Positions 26,001-39,748 of a stretch of DNA of 64,000 nucleotides are shown here, one piece after another. The first letter of the stretch is position 1. Each line of letters starts with the position of its first letter. This stretch comes from Sphaerosporella brunnea (Eukaryota > Ascomycota > Pezizomycetes > Pezizales > Pyronemataceae), in contig VXIS01000171.1 of the NCBI GenBank assembly GCA_008704415.1, positions 36,188-100,187 of the forward strand, given 5' to 3'. The notes beneath the pieces were generated by a model. That model saw only the letters and a list, made by a program, of their open reading frames with translations. It ran no database searches and was not told the origin of the DNA. The translations under genes were made by a program, and so were the position numbers.

Positions 26001-26020
26001 AAACGGAAAAAAGGGAACAT
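20074..26020. other. long gene-poor region with one transposon-like element
   Basis: Nearly 6 kb without a recognisable gene. It begins with the promoter of the minus-strand transporter. It includes the inverted-repeat element at 24856-25554, a direct repeat of GGATTCGGAT near 21570-21600 and T runs at 22589-22625. The last 300 bases are the 3' flank of fab1. A 110-codon ORF at 24180-24512 in good start context and one at 23084-23515 (minus) have no family signature and are not called. Confidence 0.45.
24856..25554. mobile_element. non-autonomous inverted-repeat (MITE-like) element
   Basis: The sequence at 24856-24963 reappears as its reverse complement at 25441-25554. From the outer ends inward the arms share CCATACCCC, AAAAGAGGCGAAATGTC, GCTACCCCCCA, TTTTATGAGTATGCAG, CAAAAT and CAGTGA. 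Differences between the arms are mostly C/T or A/G changes plus a few single-base gaps. The roughly 480-bp interior has no ORF resembling a transposase. Long terminal inverted repeats around a short non-coding core fit a miniature inverted-repeat element or a decayed internal-deletion derivative of a DNA transposon. I could not identify a clear target-site duplication, so the exact ends (about 24856-24869 and 25541-25554) and superfamily are open. Confidence 0.7.
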
Positions 26021-29000
26021 CTACGCCTGTTGCTGCTGACCATCTTGAGCGGCATCGGCCTTCCGCTCACTCATCTCAGCCTCCGCCGATGCAGCGGCTG
26101 TATCCCCGATTTGCACCGAATCCCCCCGTCCTCGAGTGCTCTGCAGTTGCAGAGGGAGTGCGCCCATGTAGTTCATTCTGAAGAGGTGCCAGCAACTATT
26201 CACTATCAGCACTAGAGCTTCCAACTCGTTGAGAGGGGTCTGGCGGTTTACCTAGGTGCTTCAAGCACATATCTCTCCATCGCTTCTCTGAACCTATGCT
26301 TGTACTCCCTCGGGCTGGTGACGGTAGGTTTGTTCCTTCCACCACCCGCGAACCCCTTCTCCTTGACCCAACTTTCGAGTTTCTTGTCCCACGTGAAAGT
26401 CCTGATGCAGTCGATGATACCGACACAAAGCTCCTTACGGTTCTCATCAATTCCGATCATGAGGGAGTAGTCCATTACGTTTTGTCGCGAGAGGAAGAGA
26501 GTGTCATTCCACAAAGACGCACGAAGCAGCTTCTTGGAGTGTTCCCGTACGAACAGAGGAGACTCGTAGATGAACTCGACCATGTTTTCGTCTAGAAGGA
26601 CTTCGTTTTGTTCACCCGTGGACTGCATGTATCGGTTTCGCATAGAACCCTTGAGATCGAAGATTCGTGTCGTTTTGCGGTCGTAAAAGAGGTTCTCCAT
26701 CACCAGGATATCCCACTTGATCTCGGTACCCGTGCTGGGGTTCTTGATCATGATCTGGTAGAAGCCCAGCATCTTAGCGATGACAGTTGGCAGCTAAAAC
26801 CCGTCAGTCATGTCTCTGCCACTTAGTGATAAAAGAACTCACTTCGTGGAAGAATGCTTCACTCATAAACTGGAAGTACGCCGGTGCAAACTTAATGAAC
26901 GCGGCGGTCTCGATAGGACTCAAACTCTTTAGAACAATCCTCTCGTCCTGCGTTTTGAGAAATACACTTCTTGTCTTTCCACCCTTACTGTCCCACTTAA
27001 TGCATCGACTCAAACTTTCCACGTATCTATCAGCGATGCCACAATTCCTTCTGAGCGCATCGAACTGCTCCGCATAGAAAATCTTGCAGAACATCTTCGC
27101 GGTTCCTTCTTGGAATTGATACTTGAGGTGCGTCCCAGTGGTCTTGAGTAGACTCCGTTCAAGTTCCGGGTGCTCCTGAAGGTTGAACGAGTGTCTGTGG
27201 ACCTGCTCCCCAGAGCTAGTGGGCCTGTCGCTGCCAATGTGCGAATAGTCCGAATTACGAATATCGTTGAGTTTCTCACGGTAATCGCCGCAGTCGAGCG
27301 TGAACGCAATCAACGAACTTGGTTCATCCTCACGCACAATGATGTCCGAATCGTTGAAGACGTGATCCGTCGGGTGCAAAGGATAATCGAGGGAAGACCA
27401 GCCACTGGCGGACCGTTCAGCCCAGAAGTTACTCAACATCTTCATCCAGCGATGTTGCTGGGGAAGACCAATCTTCAGTTCCAGGCCAGGCCCCTCCGCA
27501 TCCGTGTCGTTGGAGGGCGGCAAGGCCTCGCCGATGGGAGGCACACCACCCAAGGTTTCCGGATCGCTTGTCATGGACATCTCTCCGTCGCTGGCATACA
27601 CGTCGGAATGGGACTGGCTTAGAGGCTGGGGGTCGACAAAGGTGTCAGGAGTGGTACCCAGTTGACTTGCTGCATCGGTTTCCGGAGGTGAGATCGATTG
27701 CTCTGGAGACAGCACAGGCGATATGGTCTTGAATGTGGAACCAGAGCTGACCGTCATACCGCTTGTCTCTCGTTCCGGCACTGCAGGAGGCTGGCCCTCT
27801 GGTTGTTCCTCATCCGATCCCTCTTCGACGGCTTCGTTGACGTTTTTGTACACCTCAACGATAGGGCGCGAAGTCGCCACAGGCAAAGCCCGCGCTCGTT
27901 TGGCGGCAAGTTGACGCCTCTCTCGGGCCCGCTCCCTCTCAAACTCTTTGCTAAGTTGCTCAAAGTGTTTTGCCAGACTGGATACCTTAGTGGCTTGAGT
28001 GATCGGTCGCTTGAGCCCCATCTGCATGGCGTTCATGTGGACAGTGGGAACGGAACGCGGAATCTGAGACGGTGGCTCCTTCTCTTGTGGCTTCTTGGAA
28101 AGAGAGGATAGTCGGAACTTATCCAGCTTCTTCTCATTTCTGATCTTCTCCGTGGTCTTACCAATGATACTGGGTTTGTTCTTGAGCGGGATCGTCGGGG
28201 ACCTGCGTCCAAGACCAGCGCTTGCAGGGCCAGCCAAGTCCTTTCGCCGAGTGACCTCTGGGACTGATACCGTTCTAGAGAAGGTTGGTGGTGGCCTGCG
28301 TCGTGAGGTGTCAAGCCGAGGGATTGCGGAAACTTGTACCATGCGGGAGCTGTCCGGAAGACTGGGACGCTTCGCCATTGACGGAGTAGATGACTCACTC
28401 TCAGAAGATTCTACCGCAGGAAGGGTCTTGGGCTGTTCACCCTCAACTGGGATTGCTGGGGTAGTTGGCTGGCTCACAGTCTCTCGAGCGGCTTGGTGTT
28501 CGACATGCTGCTCAGCCTCAGGAGGAGGCGGAACAGCCTGTTCCGTAGGTTGTTCTTGCCGCGGCGTCAAATCTCCATGATCAGAAGCCTCCAATACTGA
28601 AGTGGATGGGGCTTCCGCCGTCACATCCTGCATGCTTGCGGTTCCCGCCTGGTCTTGCTTCTCCTTATCCTTTTCCTGCTCCTCTTCTACGACAGACACA
28701 AGAACATCGTGAGCTTGCTCGGAAGAAAACGGAACCGGCGAGTTGAGCGCGCTCGTATCGGAAGTATTAGCACCGTCGATCGAGGTAGTCTTAATGCCCT
28801 CTCCCTTTTCTTGAGCTGGGGTTGGCTCATGGAGAGAAGTAGTAGTAGTGTTATCCAGGAAGATCTTCTTGAGCTGCAATGTAGCAAGACGTCTAATATC
28901 TTTCTCTGAAGGGAAATATTGATTGTCGAAAGCGTTGAACTTCGAATCCCATTCAACCACCTTCTCTTGCAAGGCCCGAAGCGCACGGTTCAACGGTATG

Positions 29001-32000
29001 ATCTCGTAATACTTCGACTTGTTGTACTTCTCTTGCAATTTAGCAATTAACCAGTCCTCGTCTTCGCGCGCCCGAGCCTTGAGCGTCTCGATCTCCGCTA
29101 TACATGCTTCGATCTTTTCTGGACTGACAGACTCGACGTTGATACTCTTCAAACGGGCTTGGACCGATGCAAAGAAACTCCTGATCTTGGCCTCATTTTG
29201 AATGTACTGCTCATTCTTGACGCGAAGGTCAATCTCAGGCTTGTAAGTTATCCTGGTGCGAGGCACCACAATCTCCAGCAACTCAATCGGATCATGTTGG
29301 AAGAGCACAGTTAGCCCGCGATAGCCGAAGCATCGTACGTGGTCTCTGTTGATGTCGTGTGGGCAATTACTGTCCCGTATCTTCATCTCAGAGCTCCAGA
29401 AGGCAAGCTCGAGATACTTGCCAAATGAATACTTCCAGGAACTCTCGGACATTGGTATTGCGGGCGTGTTGGTGTTGACGCACTTCTTGCAATAACTCCA
29501 CATAAGAATGGTATTTTGTAATCCCTTTATTGGGCAGGCAATTTGATCGCTAACCAAAACGCTGACACGAGCCTGGCCATGGACGTACGAACGATGATGT
29601 TCGATCATCTTTCGATCGCATGAGACCGAGTCGCAAGTCCAATCGGCGGTTTCGCAGAGCAACTCGATGTATTGTCCTAGAGTGCAATCTGACTTTCCTG
29701 TCTGCCAATCGGTGTCTTGGAAATAGAACTCAAGCCGTCGAATCTCCGGGCCCTCACATGGCACAGTAGTCACAGTGCATACCATGCTGTAAAGAATGGT
29801 GATGCTCTGATGGGCAAAAGGATCAAACAAGTCATCATACTGAGAGAGATAGTTCTCCCATTGCTTCTTCTGAGTTTCGTAGACGTGCAAAGCCTTATCG
29901 TACTCGGCGTCATAGATAGCCCTAAGGACCTCTTTGGCTTTCTTACTAGCTTTGATGTTGCTTTCGCCGTGAACTGCCTCAGGGTCAACCAGAACAAAGT
30001 TCTCGTCTGGCTTAGGCGTCTCGATCAAAGCCATCTTCTCAGGGTCAATATTTGCCAACTTTTCAGGGTCCATGGTTTCCTTGTCCAATTCGTCTTCATC
30101 CTCTTCGATGACAAGGCTGTCTCTAAGGCGGCGGAGGTACGCAAGTTTCCGTTCAAGTTCCCGAGCGCGGGTAAGAAGGTAAGGTTGCATGTAGCTCACG
30201 AACGGAGAAGCAGACAGGATCTTTGTCTCGTGCTTGCGCACCATATCTTCATAATAGGTTGGATGTGGGATGTCATCAGGCAATGGATCATCAGAAAGTC
30301 TGGCCCCTGATGTAGTCCTGACAATGAGAGCCATCTCTTTATTCTCCGCCGGGGGCGACTTTGCTGCTGCGTCAAGTTTGCTTCCCTCAATTTCAATTTC
30401 TCCCGCTGGCTTGGGGGTGGAATCATCATCGCTGTCAATTTTCTGTTCCCCTTCCGACTCAGCCCGGAAGGTCGTTTCTCCACTGCTATCAGAGTCGACC
30501 GCAGAACCCAGCACCACTTCTATGACCGGTAACGGAGTTTCTGGAGGCAGCGCACCAGGTGGAGGGGATACAGGTCCCGTGGGAGATGGCGGGATGACAA
30601 CGAACTCGTCCCTCATCAGACACGTCTCCAACTTGAGGTTGTATACGACGTACACCATAAGCTCCGTGATCTGTTTGATGATAGCTAGAGTGTTCATATC
30701 AGCGCCCCTCAGGATGATGGTGCAACCAAGCTCCTTTTGGCACCCCGAAAGGTACATGAACGTCTTTTTCCTCCCAGGGATATCGTCATGGACAAACGTC
30801 TTGACGTCGAAGCTTTGACAACGCCCAAGGCGGAAGTTCGTCAAGGCTAGCTTGTCGATAGATGAGAATATATCGGCCTGGGCACACCGAGAGACAGCTT
30901 CAATGACCGAAGGCTTGACGAGGTGCGCCGTCGCAACGTTCGCCTGGGCCAGAAGTGACAACGCATAACCCGACACATTCTTCTGGACAAGGAGCAGATT
31001 TGGCCGCAAAGCAACGATCCTATTGACCATGTTCTGCAAGAACTCCTTTTCCTGAGCGATAACTGGCTCGAGGCTCATAAGTTGCTGCTGATGCCGCGAA
31101 TATTCGATAGGGAACGTCAAGATCAGGATTCTAGGTTGCGGTATATTCCTCGGCATGCTCTTGAGCGCAAGGTTCTTGGTAAAAACGACGCCGGAGACGT
31201 AGCTGGTATCACTAGCACTTCCACCGGGGATCCTCTTGACTTTGACGTAGTGGCGGATATCGATGTCATCCCCAGCGCGGACATTGGGATTGAGATCGTC
31301 TGTACATTTTAGGAGAATTGGAATGAGCGCCTTCTCCCACTTCTCGACGTGCGGAATTTCGGCGTCGCTAAGGAGCTGCTTGAGTAGTTTCTTGACGTGC
31401 TCCAAGCTGGCGGAGTTGAGCTCCACATTCGGCGCGAGTGGCCCACGCATTGCTGCGCCTCTCGATGCTCTCGGCGATGAATTAGCTGGGGCTCCGGATG
31501 TGGAAATGTTGGGCTGTCCTCCTCCTCCAACGCTTTCAGCCAATGACCTCATGAGGCCTCGGCTCTTTCCTCGGGTCACGGGACGTTGTAGTGGCGCAAT
31601 GAAACTCGAACCTCGACGTCGTGCGGCTCGTTTCGGGGTTTCGCCACCAATGTTTGAAGTTTCGCCACCCGATATGATCGCACCTAATCCACTGATACTC
31701 CCTCGACTCTTTGATCTTGGTCGTCGAACACGTGCAGAACCACTTCCTGATATCTTTTCAAATCCTTTGTTGCTTGAAACTGGAGTACTTGCACCAGTAC
31801 TTTCTGTTCCATTCGCAGGGACGGGGGCGTCCACAAGCTTCGGGGCGATGGTCGCAAATACGCTCATTTGTTCGTCGTCACTGGCGTCCCCGTCGCTCAT
31901 GAAGGGCTCCAGGTCAGGGTCAAGAATGTTGTCAGCGTGGAATGCTGGAAGCAACCTTTGTTGTCGTTTCTCGTCTACGATGCTGCGGTGGAACGGCGCC

Positions 32001-34298
32001 CTCTCGTCGGATGGAACTCCTGACAAGCGATGGTGGGACCGGGTATGCTTGTGGTGGGTATGGGAGTGAGAGTGAGAATGGAGCAGTGAACTACCAAACA
32101 GAACTTTAGTATTTGACCCTGAAGTGACTGGTCTTGGGAACCCCTTGATGGAGCGTGATGAAGTCGGCCGTGGGGAGGAGGGAATGTCAGCGTTGATCTC
32201 AAGAATCTGGGAGCGGCGATTAGGATTGTTTCCAGCCGTGGTGCGAGTTGCAGGTATCGCCATCAGAGGAGTTTGCCCGGGGCGGATATTGCTCGGCATC
32301 CTGAAGCCAGTTGGTGATGCTTCACTTGCGGGAGCCGCTTTAGAGCTATCTACAGGAGGAGGAGGCGGCGGTGGTGGCCGGCGAAACACAGCAGCTGAAG
32401 GAAAATCGTCGGAATCGGATTCGTCATGATAGTCATTTACAATCTCCAGACACGGGCTACATACGCGCATGGAGCCTTGGTGACCAAACTTATCGCCGGA
32501 GATGAGAGTGGTGCATTTCGAGCAGAATATCTGACCGCAAAGCCCTGCAAATCGTAAGTACGAGTAAGTGCGAGTTTGCTGATGAATCAAAGAACTTACG
32601 GCAATGGTGCTTCCTTCTCCAGGCGGTGAATGTGGCAGCACACAGGAAACAATCCTTGCAAACTTCATCCTTCATCCAGAAATCTCGAGTCAAATTGCCC
32701 ATCCTGAGTTGTCTCAGTGCCTGGTTGACTGCCTCGGTGCTCCCGATGGTTCCTCCAGCGTTGATGCCGTTCGCCATCTTCCCCGATCCATCATCACCAA
32801 ACACACCTTGCCTATAAACAGACGACGTTGCCTCTCCTTTCTGTTCGGTACCCGTTAAAGAGGTGCCGGTTCCGGCTGGACTAGAGTCGGCATCAGAGCC
32901 TGCGATCTTGAATCCCGGCAAAAGCAAGGTCTGATCCGTTGCTGGCCTCTTCCGCGCAGATTCTTTGTGACGTTCTTGTTCTACGGATGGCCGCCGTATG
33001 TTGCTACGATCTGGCGCTTTCGATTGCAGGTTGAGTGCTGAAAGTTGGGGCAAGTTGGAATCAGATTTTCCTGATACTGAAGGCGAAATGACGTTTATTA
33101 GTGGATTGGAGTCGTCTGGTGTAAGCATATTGGTATCAGGAGCTGTCGCAGAGTCTGATGTCGCTGGCGGAGGGAGATGGGAATCATTTTTTGGATCTCT
33201 CCCGGAAATCGACGGCCGCGCTCTCTTTTGAAGGTCAGCTCCCTTAGAGTTTCGGTCCTTGGTTTCCGGCACCGGTCGTCCCCGTGCAGCCCCAGCAGGG
33301 AGCTTGGAATGAAGCATGACGACGTCGTCATCGCTGCTATCACTCAAAGTTTCGTCCGACGCGGAATCATCAAAATCTTCCTCCGCTTCCAGAAAGGAGT
33401 TGCCAGTATCATCACTCCGAGGCGTCTGACCAACAGGTTCCGGAGCCTTCATAGAGTTGCCTGACAAAGATGTGCCAAATCCGGCGGTGGAAGTAACAAC
33501 GGCGCCGACAGCGCCGACAAGAGCCGCAACAGTGGTATTCGTGTTTTGTGGCCCAGAGTTCTTACTAACCCCCACATTGATGCCCCCACCCGTGCCGCCT
33601 ACATTCTGCTGATTGTTGATGCCGCTACTCTTACTCGCATTTGCACTGGCGCCGCCGTCATATATAGCTTCAGCTGCAGTCCCGTCACGAAACACTGTTA
33701 TTGGTGCCACCGCAGGCGAGGTCGTTGAGCGGGGCGTCGAAGTGAATCGCCTTAGAGCAGACGGTTGCGCATAGTCCGCGCTGTGCACGGATGCGTTGTC
33801 GGATATCCGCGAACTACTTCGGCTATGCATCGAAGTAAGAGATTGCTGTCTCAGATGACTGCGGGAGAATATGGACGACTTCGTCGGGGAACGAAAGGAT
33901 GCTGCATCATCGGAAGCCCCACCAACACTGAGAAAAGAGTCTTTACTAGTTGAATGCTGGTTATACTCGTCGCTCCCGAGCTTCGACTTGTCTGAACTGG
34001 AACCATGCCCTACGACACCTCGAACAGCTCCAGCCAAGCTCTTGACGCGAGAGTAAAGTTTATTCAAAGAAAGTGGTTCAGTGGCCCTAGTCGGCGGGGG
34101 AGAGCCCAGGGAAAACGAGGTCAAACCCGGAGCTTGCGACGAGGAGGCATGTATCTGTTCTAAGTCGGCCAACGGCGGGGGAGCCGTCCAGTCAAGGGAT
34201 AGGGTGTGGGAGAGTGAAAGCGATCCCCGACGCTGAGTGAGATTCGGTTGTTGTTGTTGTGGTAGTGGTGGCGGAGGGGGAGCGGTACTATCGCTCAT
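26021..34298 (-). CDS. fab1: 1-phosphatidylinositol-3-phosphate 5-kinase (Fab1/PIKfyve)
   Basis: Four exons, 32600-34298, 26843-32544, 26252-26793 and 26021-26177, sum to 2,699 residues. The enzyme makes PI(3,5)P2 on vacuolar and late-endosomal membranes, controlling vacuole size and retrograde traffic. Order of parts: a low-complexity Ser-rich N-terminus; a FYVE zinc finger at about 540-601, with CKDC, RRKHHCR split by intron 1, and CSKC/CSPC cysteines for PI3P binding; a Ser/Arg-rich linker; a CCT/TCP1-like chaperonin domain at about 990-1280 ([27 protein letters not shown]); the Fab1 cysteine-rich region at about 1400-1650; a long disordered stretch; and the C-terminal PIP kinase from about 2280, with [11 protein letters not shown] at 2511-2521 and [10 protein letters not shown] at 2574-2583. 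The catalytic motifs look intact. It is longer than yeast Fab1 (about 2,280 residues) because of its disordered linkers. It is divergent from the TPP1-like gene across 961 bp. Confidence 0.96.
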
Positions 34299-35259
34299 CT
34301 TTTGAAGGATGCGCTATCACCTGGGGCTTGTCAGTGTTGAGTCGGAAATATTTTATGAGGGATCGAGAGTAAAAGTGGAGAGGGCACACTGCTGCTACTA
34401 CCTGTTGTTCAAGATGGTGTCTCAACGACGACCGTGTAGCCAATATGGCGTGGCGATGGTGGATGACTTGGGTATGTAGAATACGTCGTCTACATAAAAA
34501 ACAGCCGGTAACGAGTAAGCTGCAGGATTCTTTCCGCACGCATGCGATCTCCAGTCAAGGGTTTGGGGGACGCACTATACAGCTCGGATAAGGTACGTTC
34601 GCGCTAAGGTGTGGCACAGCTTTCCAAAGCTATGACAGGATCACCGTCATGCTGGAACGGGTGGCAGGTGGTGCTTCAGCGCGTCGTCGTCGTCGTTTGT
34701 TTCGTTATCGATAGCTGCGGAGTGCTGGGTGGAAGGGCTGCGAGCGGGGAAGAGTTGAGTGAGCGGTCTTGTGTGAGTGTTTGTGATGGGGGGGAGAGTA
34801 GAGTAGTGTGGCGGCGTTTACTTATGCACGCTTTTTGTCTGCCGCATAGAAACAACGTTGTCCCGCCAGCAAGAAACGCGGCTCTGGCTCGGAGGTGAGA
34901 GAGCGGGAGAGCGAAAGAGAACTCTTTCCTCCGCGCAGCAACAAACGAAACGCCTCTCACCCGCACTCAGCGTCATTGGCCGTTTGCTGACCCACAGAAG
35001 ACACGTTGCCAAGCCTGTCATGTGACGTGACGCAACATCAACCCCCCGCAACCCCAACCCGCGCGGTACGACCCGCAACCCCATTCTAAAGCCAAAACGC
35101 CAATCACCTCTACCTTGAAACGCATGCACGTTAGACGCGTCAAAGTCGCGTCAATCTCTCTTGTGTTTTGAAGTTATCTCAGGAAACCAAACCTACAACA
35201 ATCCTCATACCAACTCGAAAAGGAACCAATTCAATCGCACCGCTCCCTTGCATGCGACC
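34299..35259. promoter_or_regulatory. divergent promoter region, fab1 / TPP1-like gene
   Basis: A 961-bp spacer between two start codons facing away from each other, so it must hold both promoters. No ORF of note. I see no specific operator that I can name. Confidence 0.55.
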
Positions 35260-38200
35260 ATGACCGAACTTATCAAACCGTGGATTGTAGGTAGGCTACA
35301 AGCTGCCTTCGAAGGCCGACCATCGGACATCGTCACCACTAGCTCAGGGGAAGTAGCGGTTTCCAACCCGAAAAAGCCCTTCGTACAATTACTTCAGGTA
35401 ACTTCACCAGTTGGTACAGCATTGAGAATGATTTTAACATTTCCATCTTTTCAGGTCCTAACGCTGGACCCGACAGTCACAGCTATCGTGTCAGACAAAG
35501 ATGTTAAAATTGAGGCGGAATTCACAAAATCAGCCATTGCAGCCCTTCAAAAGCAACTGCCCAAGAAACTGTTAACGGCCTATGGCCATGCGACCTTTCA
35601 CCTCCTCCGTTACAAGCTGGTATTTGAGGGCAGTTCTACAGTGTTGTACAACGAGGGTGAAACATTTGCGCAGCAACTAGTTGCACGGACTGCCGCGAGG
35701 GAAGACAAAAACGTCGACCTTTCGATGTCTAGGGCCAGGTCGACCCTCCGACTGATTGTTGAAGACGTAAAATATACAAGTGGAGATGCCAACCCCATCG
35801 TTGGCAAACCCCGCTCAGCGTCTAGGCATCAAGACATACGTACAATTCTACAACGAATCCCGGTGAAGGAACTCCGTTTCCCAGCACTCCCCGCATCAAG
35901 GCTCATGACATTGTCGAACGAAGAAAGCATCAGGCAATCTCCGGATTCCCCAGCGAGGAGCAGCAGCCCGTTCTTCGCGACTCAGGCAAAGCCACGTAGT
36001 TATCGCTGTAGTGATGACGACGGCGACGACGCTGGGGTGGTACTTCGGCAGGGAGGCGAACGGCAGGGTGCTGCAATTTCGAAATCACGACCTCCCGCGC
36101 CATCTGTTTCAAAACAAGACAAACGAAAGTCCAAAAAAGAGAAGCGCGCAGACAATTATGTGGACCTGGAGTTTCCGGGTACAACAAGCCCTACATTTAC
36201 TGTACGATCGCTGGCTAATGCTGCTGTGGCAGCGGGTACCCCCACATCTTCACCACCGATTGGACACCAGATTGATCCTCAGGCGTCAAAACCGATTCCT
36301 GCTGTCGGTCTTGTTGCTGGCTGGAGTGACATGACAGAAATGAATATGGAGGTGACGAGAGTACCCAAAGACCAGCGCAAAAAGCTGGAGAAGTCTGGAT
36401 GTGGGTGTTCGTAGTGTTCTTCTTTTCCCGAAACTGTATTGCAAGGCTGATAATTTCGACAGCTTGGTGGCCTCCGACAGGTTCTCAGTGTGCGTCTGGT
36501 TACGATCAAATTCCAAAGGTCCAACTAGTCCCAAATTCTCGGCCGCCGAGAGTACGGACAGTAGCCGTTGAGGAACCCACTCTCCCTGGATCCCCGCCGC
36601 AATCGGAAAAGCCTTCAGAGGAGCAGTATGAGTCGGACGCTACGGAGTATTTCCCTTGGTCCGCAAGTAGTCCAATCACACAACCTCCACGAGACCTCAA
36701 CATGCCACCACCAAGCAGCTTCGACATGCCGAGTTCGCCGATTCAGACCCAGAAGTCTTTATGTCCCCAGCACGCGTCTCAGTTATCCGTCCAGCCCGCT
36801 GCTTCCAAGGAAAATGATGAAGAGATCCCCGAAGTAGCTAAAGGTGTAGACACCAACCCTGCTAACGACAAATCGTACCCCGAAGCCAAACCGGAGCTCG
36901 ATAGTGACTTCGAGGTCTCCACTCAGGTGATGAAAGAGATGCTGCAATCCGGAGCCAAAGACAGGTCGCCGACTCCTGAAGAACCAGAAATCGACCAACC
37001 ACAGATGAGCTTTGACGCCAGCGGCTCAGCAACCTCTGTGGATGGTGCCAAAGAAGCTGACAAGATCTCGAAAGTCCGAACAACTAGTCGCAAATCCTCA
37101 GGATCGGCATCCGTTTCCGGGGAGGAACGTCGCACTTCGAAACGAGTCACCAAGTCTGCGACCCAGGTATCGGAGTCTTCCAGCTCCCTATCGGCTCGCG
37201 GCGAGGGGCCTAGAAGCCAGCGAGTCACCAGGGCTTCAAACGGAATTTCTAAGTCTGCCCAGACACCTTCAACACAGGTTTGTTCCCCTTAAAGTTTAAA
37301 GCTGAAGCGAAATTGACCTTTTCTATGTATATAGGAGCAGAAGAAAACACAGAAAAAGGGCGAACAGGAAAACCGCTCGGCCCGGAAACGTGCAGCGCGG
37401 AAATCTACCCGCAGCCCACGCAACAAAGAGAATTCCGAACCACCACCACCAGCCCGCAGATCGCCCAGCGAAGAGCCGCCATTTCCAGTCAAGAACCCCC
37501 ATGGTGTTACGCCTGTTGACAAATATGGAACTCTGGGTGCCCAGCAAGTGCTTAAGTGGAAGGAGGAACAGAGCCGAAGGAGGAACAGAGAGAAACTTAA
37601 GCAACGTCTCTCCGGACAGTATATCTTTGTCAGTGATAACGAACAAGACGATGAGGACTGGATGAAGGGCGAGGAAGCGGATGAAGATACGCAGGATGCG
37701 GATATGAAGGAACCACCGCCACCGGAAGCAGCGTCGCAGCCCGTCGCAGCTGCCCCGACAGTGGTCATATCCAGAAGGCCTGCATACAACGCCGATGATG
37801 ATGAGGATGACTTCCTATCCGCGCCGGCGGTTCCTCTTGGCCAGAAGCCTGCATCTGCAGCCGGAGCCCTGCAGAAGACCTCGAATGCCGTCATCTTGAA
37901 CGCCGTCACGGCACCGCCTCCATCAACTGCTCCTAGCCTCGGGCCAGTTGTGCAGGTCAAGGAAACCCCAGCCCGCCGCGCCGCTAGTGTGTCGGGCTCA
38001 CCGGCCGCTGTCAAGATTTGCTTTGACGGAGCTCGTGGCCCAGGCGGCGAAGACAGGATTCCGGCAACTCATGAGCCCCCGCCCGAGAGTTCTATGGAGA
38101 GCAGAGATGAAGTGCTAGATGGACAGCCGGCTAGTTCGATGCCCAATGATAGCTCCATGGAGAGCCAGGACACAATCCCTGATCGGCAACCGACAAGTTT

Positions 38201-39101
38201 TGTCGTGTTCTCACAGAAATCATCCACCACCGACGACTCTGAGGTCAAGTCACCGGGCATCAAGACCCAAGTCACTATCGCCGCCGCTGCCGCCACAGCA
38301 GCAGCAGCACCCAACAAAGACACCAACACCCGCATCGAAGTCCCGAGAACCCAATCCCCCACTAAAAAGGTCCTCAAATCCGCCTCCTTCGGGACACAGG
38401 AGCTACGTTCGGAAGTCGACGTCCCGCGCGTGTTGGAAGAGCAATACCGCAACTTCCTGAGCCGCAATGTGGTGCGGCCTTGGTCCACCACCGTCTCCTC
38501 GGTGCCAGAATCTTCACCCCCCGCCCAACCCACCGCCACCACTAAGAAACGTCCATCCACATCCTCGCAGGCCCTGCCACTGCCGCAAGCACTTAAGAAA
38601 GCCAAAACCGCGGACTCGGCGCTCAGCGACACAGACTCGGACGTAATCGAAGCTTACGCGCCTCCCCCGCTCGAGGCGAATGCAGGAGTTCTCTACGTCC
38701 CCAAGGCGAAGCAGCCCGATACTAAAGGACAAGGCAAGCAGAAGAAGAAGGAAAAACAACCGGAAATGTACGGGGGCCTCCGCCCACGGGTTCTTGCCGG
38801 CGAGGACCACCTTACTCCCGCGCAGAAGCAGGAGCTTGACCGCCGCCGCCGCGAGTTCTTGGGTACCGACCAGCCGCCGCTGAAGCCTTATATCTCCACC
38901 GACACGGTCGTCACATCCGCCTTCACACGATTGGAGAGGGAGCGCCAGCGCCAGCTGGAGCGACAGAGAGAGGAAGAGAGGAACAAGAGCAAGGATAAGT
39001 GGTGGCTGGAAGACGACACGCCAATGAAGAAGTTTGTGCGGCAGTTCCAGGGGCTGAAGGCTCTGAGGAAGGAAATGGGGTTGTTGGACGAGGAGGCGTG
39101 A
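35260..39101 (+). CDS. TPP1/Tpz1-like shelterin protein (N-terminal OB fold)
   Basis: Four exons, 35260-35397, 35455-36400, 36463-37277 and 37335-39101, encode 1,221 residues. The first 170 residues resemble the TPP1 (ACD/Tpz1) OB fold. ELIKPWIVGRL corresponds to the LRPWI opening strand of the family; a VSDKDVKIEAEFTKSAI strand pair resembles the VSDGTHSVRCLVT segment; later strands include ATFHLLRYKLVF and STLRLIVEDVKY. TPP1 proteins cap telomeres in shelterin and regulate telomerase. The remaining thousand residues are mostly disordered and Ser/Pro/Glu-rich, ending in a charged helical tail with PMKKFVRQFQGLKALRKEMG. A basic segment LKWKEEQSRRRNREKLKQR lies near residue 705. The first intron is 57 nt and in frame, so retention would insert 19 residues. 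Identification rests on the N-terminal pattern alone. An alternative is that exons 3-4 belong to a separate gene, though the frame is continuous. Confidence 0.6.
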
Positions 39102-39748
39102 AAAAAAAAAAACCCCTTGTGGGGGTGGTAAGCATTGGCGGCGTTGGCGATTATGTGGTCTACTACTTGCTGTATATGCAAATATTAAGGTACATACATA
39201 CCTAGAGAAATTGATGTGCATATTGTTCTTGCTACATACCATGGCCTTTGCACTTTTGCACTTTTACTTTTGCCCTTCTGCGGCTGGTAGAACAGCTCAA
39301 CATGGTTTGTGTAGCTCATGCAGGCGGTGGGGGGGTTGTGCATGAACTGTGCGAAGCCACATTGGCGAACTGGCAAACTGTCTCACTTACATAGGATTCT
39401 AACGGTGTGACGTTGAACACATACACAAAACACCCCTGTCCCGTCGAGTGATGAGTGTGAATCTTCCATTTTTCACACCTGTCCCTAAAACCTGGGTGTT
39501 GCATTCTCCATAGCCAGCAGGAATTTCGAGAATCTGAGTTTGATGGGTGATAGGGGGAGCGAAAACAAGCACACTTTCAATGTTCTTTTTGAAAATAAAT
39601 CTTTTGTGGTGGAGTATAAGCCGCCCAAAGTGGGGGTACCTATCCACACCGGGCGGATAGGGGTCCCCAACCAGCACAACTCTACCAAGAATTTTTTATT
39701 TTTTTGCTGCAAACCCCACCGTATAATCGCATAAGATCCCTTAACTCC
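39102..39748. other. short convergent intergenic region
   Basis: Holds the 3' UTRs of the TPP1-like gene and the MEMO1-family gene, which converge. No ORF of note. Confidence 0.6.

Noticed and set aside
36463..36518. An extra intron after the short exon-like segment in the TPP1-like gene
   Set aside because: The candidate is 38 nt long, too short for splicing, and would shift the frame; reading straight through stays open.
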